Shown piece by piece: positions 1 to 5,912 of a stretch of DNA of 6,021 nt. The notes under the pieces were generated by a model. The model did no database searches and was not told the DNA's origin. It saw only the letters and a program-made list of their open reading frames with translations. The position numbers and the translations under genes were made by a program. Position 1 is the stretch's first letter. The number at the start of each line of letters is the position of its first letter. The DNA is from Azoarcus sp. (GTDB lineage Bacteria; Pseudomonadota; Gammaproteobacteria; Burkholderiales; Rhodocyclaceae), in the NCBI GenBank assembly GCA_031259795.1, contig JAIRLA010000034.1:1-6021 (forward strand). Direction: 5' to 3'.

Positions 1-149
1 GCGGGCATGCCATCCTCGGCGGCGGCGGCAAGCGCCTGGTCGATCTGGACGATACCGTCGGTGATCGAATACTCCGTGTGCAGGCGCAAGTGGACGAAGC
101 GGGGAGAATGCGGCGCGACGGGGGCGCCGGAGGAAGCGATGGCAGTCAT
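1..149 (-). CDS. dnaE: DNA polymerase III subunit alpha, N-terminal fragment (cut by window edge)
   Basis: This is the first 49 codons of the replicative polymerase catalytic subunit; the rest lies beyond base 1. The translation begins MTAIASSGAPVAPHSPRF and continues with VHLRLHTEYSITDGI, then a helix-like stretch ending EDGMP. The 'F-V-H-L-R-L-H-x-E-Y-S-I-x-D-G' block is the start of the PHP domain that opens every DnaE, and the phrasing is betaproteobacterial rather than enterobacterial (from memory of the family). The first 16 or so residues are a variable extension. The ATG has no visible Shine-Dalgarno sequence. A TTAAAAT stretch lies about 6 bases upstream, so the transcript may be leaderless or nearly so, or the true start may differ. 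The gene is separated from the upstream adenosyltransferase gene by 405 bases of repeats and is probably transcribed independently of the urea genes. Confidence 0.88.
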   Translation of the reverse strand, partial: MTAIASSGAPVAPHSPRFVHLRLHTEYSITDGIVQIDQALAAAAEDGMP

Positions 150-246
150 GCGCGCATTTTAACCGGGCGGCGCGGCGGGGCTGGAATGTCTACTCTTTTT
201 ATTCTGCAATGCGGCCATGTCGGCGCGTGGAACGATTGTTTACTGA

Positions 247-312
247 CAGCGGCGCTGCGCGCCGCATGGAACGAACTGGATTGCCACGGCGCTGCGCGCC
301 TCGCAATGACGA
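247..312 (+). repeat. 66-base interspersed repeat, copy 1
   Basis: The unit starts CAGCGGCGCTGCGCGCC and ends CTCGCAATGACGA. It matches the copy at 5727-5792 at 61 of 66 positions and the inverted copy at 472-537 at 59 of 66, counted by eye. It holds two small palindromes: GGCGCTGCGCGCC-like sequence near its start and GGCGC-tgc-GCGCC at 288-300. The core resembles the short 'GTCATTGCGAGGAGC...' intergenic repeats I recall from many proteobacterial genomes, but I cannot assign it to a named family. Confidence 0.85.
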
Positions 313-376
313 AGTGGGGGGCGTCCTCGCAATGACGAGGGGAGGGAAGGCGCAACGCCGAGTTCTTGCGATGGAC

Positions 377-408
377 ACTTCCCTCCCCCGCAAGCGGGGG
401 AGGGAAGT
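377..408. repeat. Perfect inverted repeat (15-base arms, 2-base spacer)
   Basis: The left arm ACTTCCCTCCCCCGC (377-391) is followed by AA and by its exact reverse complement GCGGGGGAGGGAAGT (394-408). As single-stranded RNA or DNA it would fold into a very stable GC-rich hairpin, although a 2-base loop would force at least one closing pair open. No T-run follows on either strand, so it does not look like a classical intrinsic terminator. It sits between the two 66-base repeat copies and probably belongs to the same repeat-rich gap. Confidence 0.85.
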
Positions 409-471
409 TCACCGGAAGAATCCGTCATCGCAAAGGCATCCCCCCTCTCGTCATTGGAAAGCTCTCACCCC

Positions 472-537
472 TCGTCATTGCGAGGGCCGCAGGCCCGTGG
501 CAATCCAGTTCGTTTCACCCGGCGCGCAGCGCCGCTG
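472..537 (-). repeat. 66-base interspersed repeat, copy 2 (inverted)
   Basis: Read on the minus strand this is the same unit as 247-312, with 7 differences in 66. Four of those differences fall in the second palindrome, where GGCGC-tgc-GCGCC is replaced by GGGCC-tgc-GGCCC (484-496 on the plus strand reads GGGCC-gca-GGCCC). The pairing is therefore kept although the bases changed. The copy ends about 17 bases from the adenosyltransferase stop codon, so it would be transcribed as the 3' end of that message. Confidence 0.85.
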
Positions 538-554
538 ATTTTTCCGCTCCCCGA

Positions 555-1121
555 TCATCCGCCGTTCTCCGCTTCCCTGCGTTTCCGCCACAGTACGTCG
601 CCCTGTCCCGCCGCGTGGTTGAGGGTTCTGCCGAGGACGAAAAGCAGGTCGGAAAGGCGGTTGATGTATTGCCTCGGGCCGTCGTTGATGGGGTGGGCTT
701 GCGCCAGCGTCACCAGCGCGCGTTCGGCGCGGCGGCAGACGGTGCGGGCGTGATGCGCCTGCGCGGCGGCGCGGGCGCCGCCGGGGAGGATGAAATCCTT
801 GAGCGGTTCGAGATCGGCGTTGTAATGGTCGATGGCTTCTTCCAGCCGCTGCACGTGCCGGGGGGCGATGATCGCTTTTGCGCCGGGAATGCAGACTTCG
901 CCGCCGAGGTCGAACAGGTCGTGCTGTACGCCGGTGAGGAGGGCGCGCACGTCATCGGGCAGATCTTCAGCGAGCAGGAGGCCGATCGTGGCGTTGGTTT
1001 CGTCGATTTCGCCGATGGCATGGAGGCGCACGTCGTTCTTGGCGGTCCGCGAGCCGTCGCCGAGGCCGGTGGAACCGGCGTCGCCCGTGCGGGTGTAGAT
1101 TCTGGAGAGGCGGTATCCCAT
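555..1121 (-). CDS. ATP:cob(I)alamin adenosyltransferase, PduO type
   Basis: This 188-residue cytoplasmic enzyme would transfer the adenosyl group of ATP to cob(I)alamin, making adenosylcobalamin, the cofactor of mutases and other radical B12 enzymes. The family features are in order: the N-terminal ATP-binding stretch YTRTGDAGSTGLGDGSR (residues 9-25), LHAIGEIDETNATIG (33-47), DFILPGG (109-115), the basic helix ARTVCRRAER (125-134), and YINRLSDLLFVLGR (152-165). Length is normal for a one-domain PduO/MMAB protein, which works as a trimer. I chose the ATG at 1121 because the conserved MGYRLSRIYTRTGD start follows it and AGGA lies 9 bases upstream. An in-frame ATG at 1223 would add 34 residues with no family similarity. 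The gene follows urtE by 129 bases and may be co-transcribed, but it has no known role in urea metabolism. This type is distinct from the unrelated CobA/BtuR adenosyltransferases. Confidence 0.93.
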   Translation of the reverse strand: MGYRLSRIYTRTGDAGSTGLGDGSRTAKNDVRLHAIGEIDETNATIGLLLAEDLPDDVRALLTGVQHDLFDLGGEVCIPGAKAIIAPRHVQRLEEAIDHYNADLEPLKDFILPGGARAAAQAHHARTVCRRAERALVTLAQAHPINDGPRQYINRLSDLLFVLGRTLNHAAGQGDVLWRKRREAENGG

Positions 1122-1250
1122 GGTTTTGTCCTGAGGTCGAGGGGAAAACAGACGGATTCGCGCATGATAATCCACGCGTCTTTTCTGCGCGCTTTCTCCG
1201 GCCCGCGCCCGGCCCGCCATCATCCGCAGGGTGTTGACAAGCGCCCGGCC

Positions 1251-1943
1251 TTACACCGCCAGTGCTTCCCGCGCTCCGTCCGCGTCCATGTCCTTGCCTT
1301 CGCCGCGCAGGATGATTTCGCCGCGCTCCATGACGAGGTAGTGATCGGAGAGGGCGCGGGCGAAGTCGTAATACTGTTCGACCAGCAGGATCGCCATGTC
1401 GCCCCCGGCGGCGAGGGCGCGAATGGCGCGTTCGATGTCCTTGATGATCGAGGGTTGGATGCCTTCGGTGGGTTCGTCGAGGATCAGCAGGCGGGGGCCG
1501 CGGGCGAGGGCGCGGCCAATGGCGAGTTGTTGCTGCTGGCCGCCGGAAAGATCGCCGCCCCGCCGTCCCATCATCTGTTCGAGTACCGGGAACATCTCGA
1601 AGACGCGCGGTGCGATGGTGGCGCCGCGCGGGCAGGCGGCCAGGCCCATGAGGAGGTTTTCCGCGACGGTGAGGCGCGGGAAAATCTCCCGCCCCTGCGG
1701 TACGTAGCCGATGCCCGCGCGCACTCGTTCGTGGGAGGGCGCGCGGGTGATGTCCACGCCGTCGAAATGGACGCCGCCGCTTTTCGCCGGGACGAGTCCC
1801 ATCAGGGTTTTGAGGAGCGTGGTCTTGCCGACGCCGTTGCGCCCGAGTACGCAGGTGATTTTGCCCGCCGGCGCCTCGAAGGCGATGTCGCGCAGGATGT
1901 GGCTGCCGCCGTAGTATTGGTTGAGATGGGTGACTTTCAGCAT
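1251..1943 (-). CDS. urtE: Urea ABC transporter ATP-binding protein UrtE
   Basis: This 230-residue ATPase is one of the two nucleotide-binding subunits of the high-affinity urea importer UrtABCDE, a relative of branched-chain amino acid transporters; it acts on the inner face of the membrane. Visible motifs: Walker A GRNGVGKTT (residues 34-42), Q-loop YVPQGREIFP (Q83), signature LSGGQQQQL (132-140), Walker B RLLILDEP (151-158) and LLVEQ at the switch position, where Q replaces H as in LivF. The LNQYYGGSHIL opening and LSGGQQQQLAIGRAL wording point to UrtE rather than generic LivF. The ATG at 1943 has GGAG 7 bases upstream. It is separated from ureC by a 233-base repeat-filled gap and lies three genes away from urtD, its usual direct neighbour. 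It is followed by the cobalamin adenosyltransferase gene. Confidence 0.93.
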   Translation of the reverse strand: MLKVTHLNQYYGGSHILRDIAFEAPAGKITCVLGRNGVGKTTLLKTLMGLVPAKSGGVHFDGVDITRAPSHERVRAGIGYVPQGREIFPRLTVAENLLMGLAACPRGATIAPRVFEMFPVLEQMMGRRGGDLSGGQQQQLAIGRALARGPRLLILDEPTEGIQPSIIKDIERAIRALAAGGDMAILLVEQYYDFARALSDHYLVMERGEIILRGEGKDMDADGAREALAV

Positions 1944-1970
1944 GATTTCTCCATTTGGTTTCCCTTTGTT

Positions 1971-2001
1971 ATTGCGGGGAGCGCGGTTTCCCGGCTCGCA
2001 A
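1971..2001. repeat. Imperfect inverted repeat upstream of urtE, related to the GCAATGACGA repeats
   Basis: The stretch begins ATTGCGGGGAGCGCGG and ends CCCGGCTCGCAAT, which pair as a hairpin with bulges around a TTT loop. The right arm runs on into GCAATGACGAAGGGGG, the core shared with the 66-base repeats. It begins about 27 bases upstream of the urtE start codon, so it would lie in the untranslated leader if ureC and urtE share a transcript. Confidence 0.65.
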
Positions 2002-2039
2002 TGACGAAGGGGGAGGTTTTCTCCCCTCGCCCTCCGCAG

Positions 2040-2071
2040 GGGGGAGAGGGTGGCCGAAGGCCGGGAGAGGG
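2040..2071 (+). repeat. GGCCGAAGGCC-centred repeat, copy 1
   Basis: A purine-rich unit of the form GGGGGAGAGGGTGGCCGAAGG followed by CCGGGAGAGGG. It recurs in reverse orientation at 5880-5909, with a 2-base difference in length and otherwise the same sequence. The centre GGCCGAAGGCC forms a short hairpin. The neighbouring CTCCCCTCGCCCTCCGC (2021-2037) could pair partly with the purine-rich flanks. It lies in the ureC-urtE gap. Confidence 0.8.
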
Positions 2072-2084
2072 GGAGTCAACCTTG

Positions 2085-2106
2085 CGGAGCGCAGCGACGC
2101 TGATTT
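2085..2106 (-). repeat. Partial copy of the 66-base repeat
   Basis: CGGAGCGCAGCGACGCTGATTT matches CGGCGCGCAGCGCCGCTGATTT at 520-541 apart from two bases, so this is the outer end of the 66-base unit in the same orientation as the copy at 472-537. It lies about 70 bases downstream of the ureC stop codon. Together with 1971-2001 and 2040-2071 it shows that the ureC-urtE gap is a mosaic of the repeats found at the other module borders. Confidence 0.65.
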
Positions 2107-2176
2107 CCTGGCGGCGGGGAGTGGACGGGCGTTCTTTTCCTTCCTCCCCTTTTTGGCATGGCTCCGGTCTCCGATG

Positions 2177-3898
2177 TCAGAACAGGTAGTACCTTTGCGA
2201 TAGCGGCAAGTTCTGGGCGGGTTCGCAGATGACTTTCCGGCCGTCGATGCTGACTTCGTAGGTGTCCGGATCGACGTCTACGCGCGGGGTTTTTTCGTTG
2301 AGGATCATGTCTTTCTTGCCGATGGCGCGGCAGTGCCGGACGGGGAGCACTCGCCGTTCCAGCCCCAGTTTTTCCGCGATTCCGTTTTCGTGGGCCGCCC
2401 GGGAGACGAAGCTGATGGCGGTGCGCGCGCATGCCTTGCCGTAGGCGCCCCACATGTTGCGCATGATGACGGGCTGCGGCGTGGGGATGGAGGCGTTGGC
2501 GTCGCCCATTTTGGCCGCGACGATGAAGCCGCTTTTGATGATTGTGTCGGGCTTGACGCCGAAGAGCGCTGGTTTCCAGATGACGAGGTCGGCGATTTTC
2601 CCCGCTTCGATGGAGCCGAGATAGTCGGCGATGCCGTGCGTGATCGCCGGGTTGATGGTGTATTTGGCGACGTAGCGGCGGGCGCGGAAGTTGTCGTTGT
2701 CCTGGCCGGCGGCTTCCGGCAGTTGGCCGCGCTGCTTTTTCATCTTGTCCGCCGCTTGCCAGGCGCGGGTGATGACTTCCGCCGGGCGACCCATGGCTTG
2801 CGAGTCGGAGTTGAGGATCGAGATGGCGCCCATGTCGTGCAGCACGTCTTCCGCCGCGAGGGTGCCGTAGCGGATTCTCGACCGGGCGAAGGCGACGTCT
2901 TCCGGCAGGCGGGGGTCGAGGTGGTGGCAGACCATGATCATGTCCAGGTGCTCGTCGATGGTGTTCTTGGCGAAGGGCATGGTCGGGCTGGTGGAGGATG
3001 GCATGACGTTGGCCAGGCTCACCGCGCGGATGATGTCGGGGGCGTGGCCGCCGCCCGCGCCTTCGGTGTGGTAGGTGTGGATGCTCCTGCCCGCGATCGC
3101 GGCGCGGGTCGACTCGAAATAGCCGGCTTCGTTGAGCGTGTCGGTGTGGATGGTGATCTGGATGTCGTATTCGTCCGCGACTTCCAGGCTGGTGTTGATG
3201 GCGGAAGGGGTGGAACCCCAGTCTTCGTGGAGCTTGAGGCCGATGGCCCCGGCCAGGATTTGCTCGATGAGCGGCGCTTTGCTGGAACAATTGGCTTTGC
3301 CGAAGAAGCCGAAATTCATCGGAAACGCTTCGACGGCTTCGAGCATTTTGTGCAGGTTGAATTTGCCGGGCGTGCAGGTGGTGGCGAAGGTGCCGACCGC
3401 CGGGCCGTCGCCGCCGCCGATCATGGTGGTGATGCCGGAATAGAGCGAAGTTTCCACTTGCTGCGGACAGATGTAATGCACGTGCGTGTCGATGCCGCCC
3501 GCGGTGACGATCTTGCCTTCCGCCGCCAGTACTTCCGTGCCCGCGCCGACGACGAGCGCGGGGTGTACGCCGTCCATGATGTCGGGGTTGCCCGCCTTGC
3601 CGATGCCGGCGATCTTGCCGTCCTTGATGCCGATGTCGGCCTTGACGATGCCCCAGTGATCGAGGATCAGCGCGTTGGTAATCAGCAAATCCAGCGCGCC
3701 GGTTTCGCTGGTGACGGCGGTGTTCTGCCCCATGCCGTCGCGGATGGTCTTGCCGCCGCCGAATTTCATTTCATCGCCGTAGACCGTGCAGTCTTTTTCC
3801 ACTTCGATGAAAAGATCGGTGTCGCCCAAGCGCACTTTGTCGCCGGTGGTCGGGCCATACATGGAGGCATATTCTTTGCCGCTGATGCTCGCGCTCAT
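2177..3898 (-). CDS. ureC: Urease subunit alpha (catalytic, nickel-binding)
   Basis: This 573-residue subunit carries the di-nickel active site that hydrolyses urea to ammonia and carbamate in the cytoplasm; Klebsiella UreC has about 567 residues. Expected ligands are present: H139 and H141 (DTHVH), carbamylated lysine K222 and H224 (GLKLHEDWG), H251 (TIHTDTLNE), H277 ([15 protein letters not shown]) and D365 (NSDSQAMGR). The mobile flap has C324 and catalytic H325 (MVCHHLD). The C-terminus is [10 protein letters not shown], close to the usual ending. The start codon overlaps the ureB stop as ATGA, and the AAGGAG site lies in the last ureB codons, so translation is probably coupled. Maturation would need UreDEFG, none of which is in the window. 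Some wording ([26 protein letters not shown]) differs from common betaproteobacterial ureases as I remember them. Confidence 0.98.
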   Translation of the reverse strand: MSASISGKEYASMYGPTTGDKVRLGDTDLFIEVEKDCTVYGDEMKFGGGKTIRDGMGQNTAVTSETGALDLLITNALILDHWGIVKADIGIKDGKIAGIGKAGNPDIMDGVHPALVVGAGTEVLAAEGKIVTAGGIDTHVHYICPQQVETSLYSGITTMIGGGDGPAVGTFATTCTPGKFNLHKMLEAVEAFPMNFGFFGKANCSSKAPLIEQILAGAIGLKLHEDWGSTPSAINTSLEVADEYDIQITIHTDTLNEAGYFESTRAAIAGRSIHTYHTEGAGGGHAPDIIRAVSLANVMPSSTSPTMPFAKNTIDEHLDMIMVCHHLDPRLPEDVAFARSRIRYGTLAAEDVLHDMGAISILNSDSQAMGRPAEVITRAWQAADKMKKQRGQLPEAAGQDNDNFRARRYVAKYTINPAITHGIADYLGSIEAGKIADLVIWKPALFGVKPDTIIKSGFIVAAKMGDANASIPTPQPVIMRNMWGAYGKACARTAISFVSRAAHENGIAEKLGLERRVLPVRHCRAIGKKDMILNEKTPRVDVDPDTYEVSIDGRKVICEPAQNLPLSQRYYLF

Positions 3899-4272
3899 TT
3901 CGTTTCTCCTTCATCCAGGAAATCTTTCAGCCGCGCCTTTTGCAAGGCGGCTTTCACCGTCGCGCCGCTGATCTCGCCGTCGCTCAGGTTGTTCAGGCCG
4001 AGCACGCGCTTCTTGCCCGCTATTTCGACGAGATTCACTGTTTTTGTTTCGCCCGGCTCGAAACGGATCGCCGTCCCGGAAGGAATATCCAGCCGATAAC
4101 CATAGGCGGCGGCGCGTTCGAAAGAAAGAAAGCGGTTGACTTCAAAGAAATGGAAATGCGAGCCGACTTGTATGGGGCGGTCGCCCTTGTTGGTCGCGGT
4201 GATGGCTTTGTGCGCCAGGCCCGCGTTCAGGGTGATGCGTTCGTTCCTGATCTGGATTTCTCCGGGAATCAT
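3895..4272 (-). CDS. ureB: Urease subunit beta
   Basis: This 125-residue structural subunit of the (UreABC)3 urease begins [18 protein letters not shown] and carries the conserved [15 protein letters not shown] (residues 32-46), [20 protein letters not shown] (49-68) and [19 protein letters not shown] (70-88). I chose the ATG at 4272 because AAAGGAG lies 7 bases upstream and family members start MIPGE; an in-frame ATG at 4329 would overlap ureA and add 19 unrelated residues. Typical bacterial UreB has about 101-106 residues, so this one has a C-terminal tail of roughly 20-25, rich in charged residues ([20 protein letters not shown]). The gene begins 16 bases after ureA and overlaps ureC by 4 bases. 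Confidence 0.96.
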   Translation of the reverse strand: MIPGEIQIRNERITLNAGLAHKAITATNKGDRPIQVGSHFHFFEVNRFLSFERAAAYGYRLDIPSGTAIRFEPGETKTVNLVEIAGKKRVLGLNNLSDGEISGATVKAALQKARLKDFLDEGETK

Positions 4273-4288
4273 CGTGCGCTCCTTTGTT

Positions 4289-4591
4289 TCAGCGAATCGG
4301 GTTGTGGACGGTGACGAGTTTGGTGCCATCGTCGAATGTGGCTTCGATCTGGACGGTGGGGATCATTTCGGCGATGCCTTCCATTACGTCTTCCTTTTTC
4401 AGCAATTGCGCGCCCGCTTCCATCAAGTCCCGCACTGTTTTGCCGTCGCGCGCCATCTCCAGCAATTCCGACGAAATAAAGGCGATGGATTCGACGTAAT
4501 TCAGTTTCAGCCCCCGGTTCTTGCGGGATTTCGCCAGTTCCCCGGCGGTGTGCAGCATCAGCTTTTCGATTTCCCTCGGCGTCAGATGCAT
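4289..4591 (-). CDS. ureA: Urease subunit gamma
   Basis: This 100-residue subunit is the smallest part of the urease heterotrimer and packs against UreC. It starts [20 protein letters not shown] and ends with [18 protein letters not shown], both standard for the family, and length is normal. At residues 31-36 it reads NYVESI where most relatives have a PEA-type motif. AAAGGAG lies 7 bases before the ATG. It follows urtD after 39 bases and precedes ureB by 16 bases, so urtD-ureABC looks like one transcription unit. A ureD gene, often found directly upstream of ureA, is absent here. Confidence 0.97.
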   Translation of the reverse strand: MHLTPREIEKLMLHTAGELAKSRKNRGLKLNYVESIAFISSELLEMARDGKTVRDLMEAGAQLLKKEDVMEGIAEMIPTVQIEATFDDGTKLVTVHNPIR

Positions 4592-4630
4592 CGTGGTCTC
4601 CTTTCTTCTGGATGAAATGCGAAATGGCCG

Positions 4631-5482
4631 TCAGCGGCCCAGATAAACTTCGATGACGCGCGGGTCGGCCCGCACAGCGGCCAGATCGCCCTCGGCCAGC
4701 ACCGCGCCGTCGCAGAGCACCGTCACCTTGCCGCCCAGCGCCTCGATGAAGCGCATGTCGTGCTCGACCACCACCAGCGAATGCTCCCCGGCCAGGCCGA
4801 CGAACAGTTCGGCGGTGCGCTCGGTTTCCTCGTCGGTCATGCCCGCCACGGGTTCGTCGAGCAGCAGCAGGCGCGGCTCCTGCATGAGCAGCATGCCGAT
4901 CTCCAGCCACTGCTTCTGCCCGTGCGACAGCAGCCCGGCGGCGCGGTCGGCGTGGCGATCGAGCCGTATCCGTTCGAGCGTCGCGGCGATGCGGTCGCGT
5001 TCCTCGCTCTTCAGCCGCGCGAACAGGGCGCGGCGCACCCGCTTGTCGGCCTTCATCGCCAGTTCGAGATTCTCGAACACGGTGTGGCGCTCGAAGACGG
5101 TCGGCTTCTGGAACTTGCGCCCGATGCCGGCGTGGGCGATTCGCGGTTCGGTCATGCGGGTCAAGTCCATCGTCTGGCCGAAGAACGCCGTGCCCGCGTC
5201 GGGGCGGGTCTTGCCGGTGATGACATCCATCATCGTCGTCTTGCCCGCGCCGTTGGGGCCGATGACGCAGCGCAATTCGCCCGCGTCGATGGTCAGTGAC
5301 AAATCGTTCAGCGCCTTGAAGCCGTCGAAACTCACCGTGATTCCTTCGAGATACAGAATCACCTTGTGGCTGAGATCGACCTCCCCGCCCGCCACGTGTC
5401 CGGTGGTGGCCTCGCTCTCCCACAGCCCGCCGGGAACGTCCTCCGGCGCGCCGCCGCTGGATAGTAAAGGGCTTGCCGCCAT
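4631..5482 (-). CDS. urtD: Urea ABC transporter ATP-binding protein UrtD
   Basis: This 283-residue ATPase is the LivG-like nucleotide-binding subunit of the urea importer and would act on the cytoplasmic side of UrtBC. Motifs: Walker A GPNGAGKTT (residues 75-83), Q-loop RKFQKPTVF (Q125), signature LSHGQKQWLEIG (185-196), Walker B RLLLLDEP (204-211) and switch histidine H241 in VVVEHDMRF. The signature with H-G-Q-K-Q-W and the TGKTRPD stretch after Walker A are typical of UrtD and separate it from LivG. The conserved part begins around SHKVILYLEGITVSFDGF (residues 38-55); the first 36 residues are a variable tail, as in other UrtD proteins. The ATG at 5482 has GAGGGGG about 7 bases upstream. 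Normally urtC precedes urtD, but here a short open frame and a repeat-rich region lie upstream, with no recognisable UrtC C-terminus. Confidence 0.95.
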   Translation of the reverse strand: MAASPLLSSGGAPEDVPGGLWESEATTGHVAGGEVDLSHKVILYLEGITVSFDGFKALNDLSLTIDAGELRCVIGPNGAGKTTMMDVITGKTRPDAGTAFFGQTMDLTRMTEPRIAHAGIGRKFQKPTVFERHTVFENLELAMKADKRVRRALFARLKSEERDRIAATLERIRLDRHADRAAGLLSHGQKQWLEIGMLLMQEPRLLLLDEPVAGMTDEETERTAELFVGLAGEHSLVVVEHDMRFIEALGGKVTVLCDGAVLAEGDLAAVRADPRVIEVYLGR

Positions 5483-5494
5483 GCCGCCGCCCCC

Positions 5495-5548
5495 TCAAAT
5501 GGAAACGGGCAAGACACAGGTCTCGACGAAACCGCGGCGAATTCGCAT
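5495..5548 (-). CDS. Possible 17-residue leader peptide upstream of urtD
   Basis: A short open frame reads MRIRRGFVETCVLPVSI and stops 12 bases before the urtD start. Its ATG is preceded by GGGAGG with a 5-base spacer, one of the better ribosome binding sites in the window. An earlier in-frame ATG at 5584 would give 29 residues (adding MSADPYRVREAF) but lacks a binding site, and an in-frame stop lies five codons before it. The stop codon overlaps the purine run serving urtD, so the two could be translationally coupled. I do not recognise the peptide. It could be a leader peptide, a small protein, a remnant of a disrupted upstream gene, or chance. Confidence 0.35.
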   Translation of the reverse strand: MRIRRGFVETCVLPVSI

Positions 5549-5726
5549 GAAAGCCTCCCGGACACGATACGGATCGGCGCTCATCGCGCCACGCGGTCAA
5601 ATGTATGCGGCCCGCCGCACGGGGGGAATACGCAAGATGGCGTAGAGCTTCCGGGAAAGTTCTCCGCATGACCCGCCATCGCAAGGCGCGCGGCCCCGCG
5701 ACAACAATCCGGGCGGCGATGCAAAT

Positions 5727-5792
5727 CAGCGGCGCTGCGCGCCGGATGGAACGAGCTGGATTGCCACGTCGCTTCGCTCCTCGCAATGACGA
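5727..5792 (+). repeat. 66-base interspersed repeat, copy 3
   Basis: This copy matches 247-312 at 61 of 66 positions and has the same orientation. The differences are single bases, including two in the second palindrome (GTCGC-ttc-GCTCC), which here loses its two middle pairs. It is followed by GGGGGAGAGG and then another GCAATGACGAAGGGGG core at 5809-5824. Confidence 0.85.
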
Positions 5793-5850
5793 GGGGGAGA
5801 GGCTTTTGCAATGACGAAGGGGGAGGGGAGGGGGCTTTCTTTTTTTATTT

Positions 5851-5872
5851 AGCGGCGCTGCGCGCCGGATGG
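5851..5872 (+). repeat. Partial copy of the 66-base repeat
   Basis: These 22 bases, AGCGGCGCTGCGCGCCGGAT plus GG, are identical to the start of the copy at 5728-5749, only about 120 bases away. The match then ends and the sequence passes into the GGCCGAAGGCC unit. It may be a truncated duplicate of the neighbouring copy. Confidence 0.8.
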
Positions 5873-5879
5873 TTGGACG

Positions 5880-5909
5880 CCCTCTCCCGGCCTTCGGCCA
5901 CCCTCCCCC
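5880..5909 (-). repeat. GGCCGAAGGCC-centred repeat, copy 2 (inverted)
   Basis: Read on the minus strand this is the same unit as 2040-2071, with one GA dinucleotide fewer. The similarity continues weakly to the CTG at 5912-5914 and then stops, close to the point where the TGTAC motif begins. Confidence 0.8.
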
Positions 5910-5912
5910 GCC

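Larger units (their letters stand above)
150..554. other. Intergenic gap filled with interspersed repeats
   Basis: No credible gene lies in these 405 bases between the adenosyltransferase stop codon and the dnaE start. The gap holds two 66-base repeat copies in opposite orientation (247-312 and 472-537), extra copies of the short core GCAATGACGA near 329-338, a near-copy at 449-455, and a perfect hairpin at 377-408. The part nearest dnaE (150-246) is less repetitive and locally AT-richer (around 190-205), and must contain any dnaE promoter, but I see no convincing -35/-10 pair. Short open frames here read through the repeats on both strands and look like chance products of GC-rich DNA. Confidence 0.75.

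Noticed and set aside
247..537. CRISPR array
   Set aside because: Repeat copies are few, occur in both orientations, and are not regularly spaced by unique spacers; no cas gene is present.
366..2189. 607-codon open frame on the plus strand
   Set aside because: It runs antisense to urtE and the adenosyltransferase and through the repeat gaps, with no recognisable domain; long antisense frames are expected opposite GC-rich genes.
2076..3290. 404-codon minus-strand frame within ureC
   Set aside because: It is a frame-shifted reading of ureC, rich in H, R and P, with no independent evidence.
2333..4099. 588-codon open frame on the plus strand
   Set aside because: It lies exactly antisense to ureC and ureB, which have complete catalytic motifs, and its translation is a low-complexity D/G/A/V/R-rich product typical of a shadow frame.
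5495..5584. PqqA-like RiPP precursor
   Set aside because: The size fits, but the peptide lacks the E-x3-Y pair that PqqD/PqqE act on and no pqq gene is nearby.
5833..5850. Intrinsic terminator on the plus strand from the T-run
   Set aside because: The T-tract follows a purine run with no complementary arm upstream, and no plus-strand gene precedes it.
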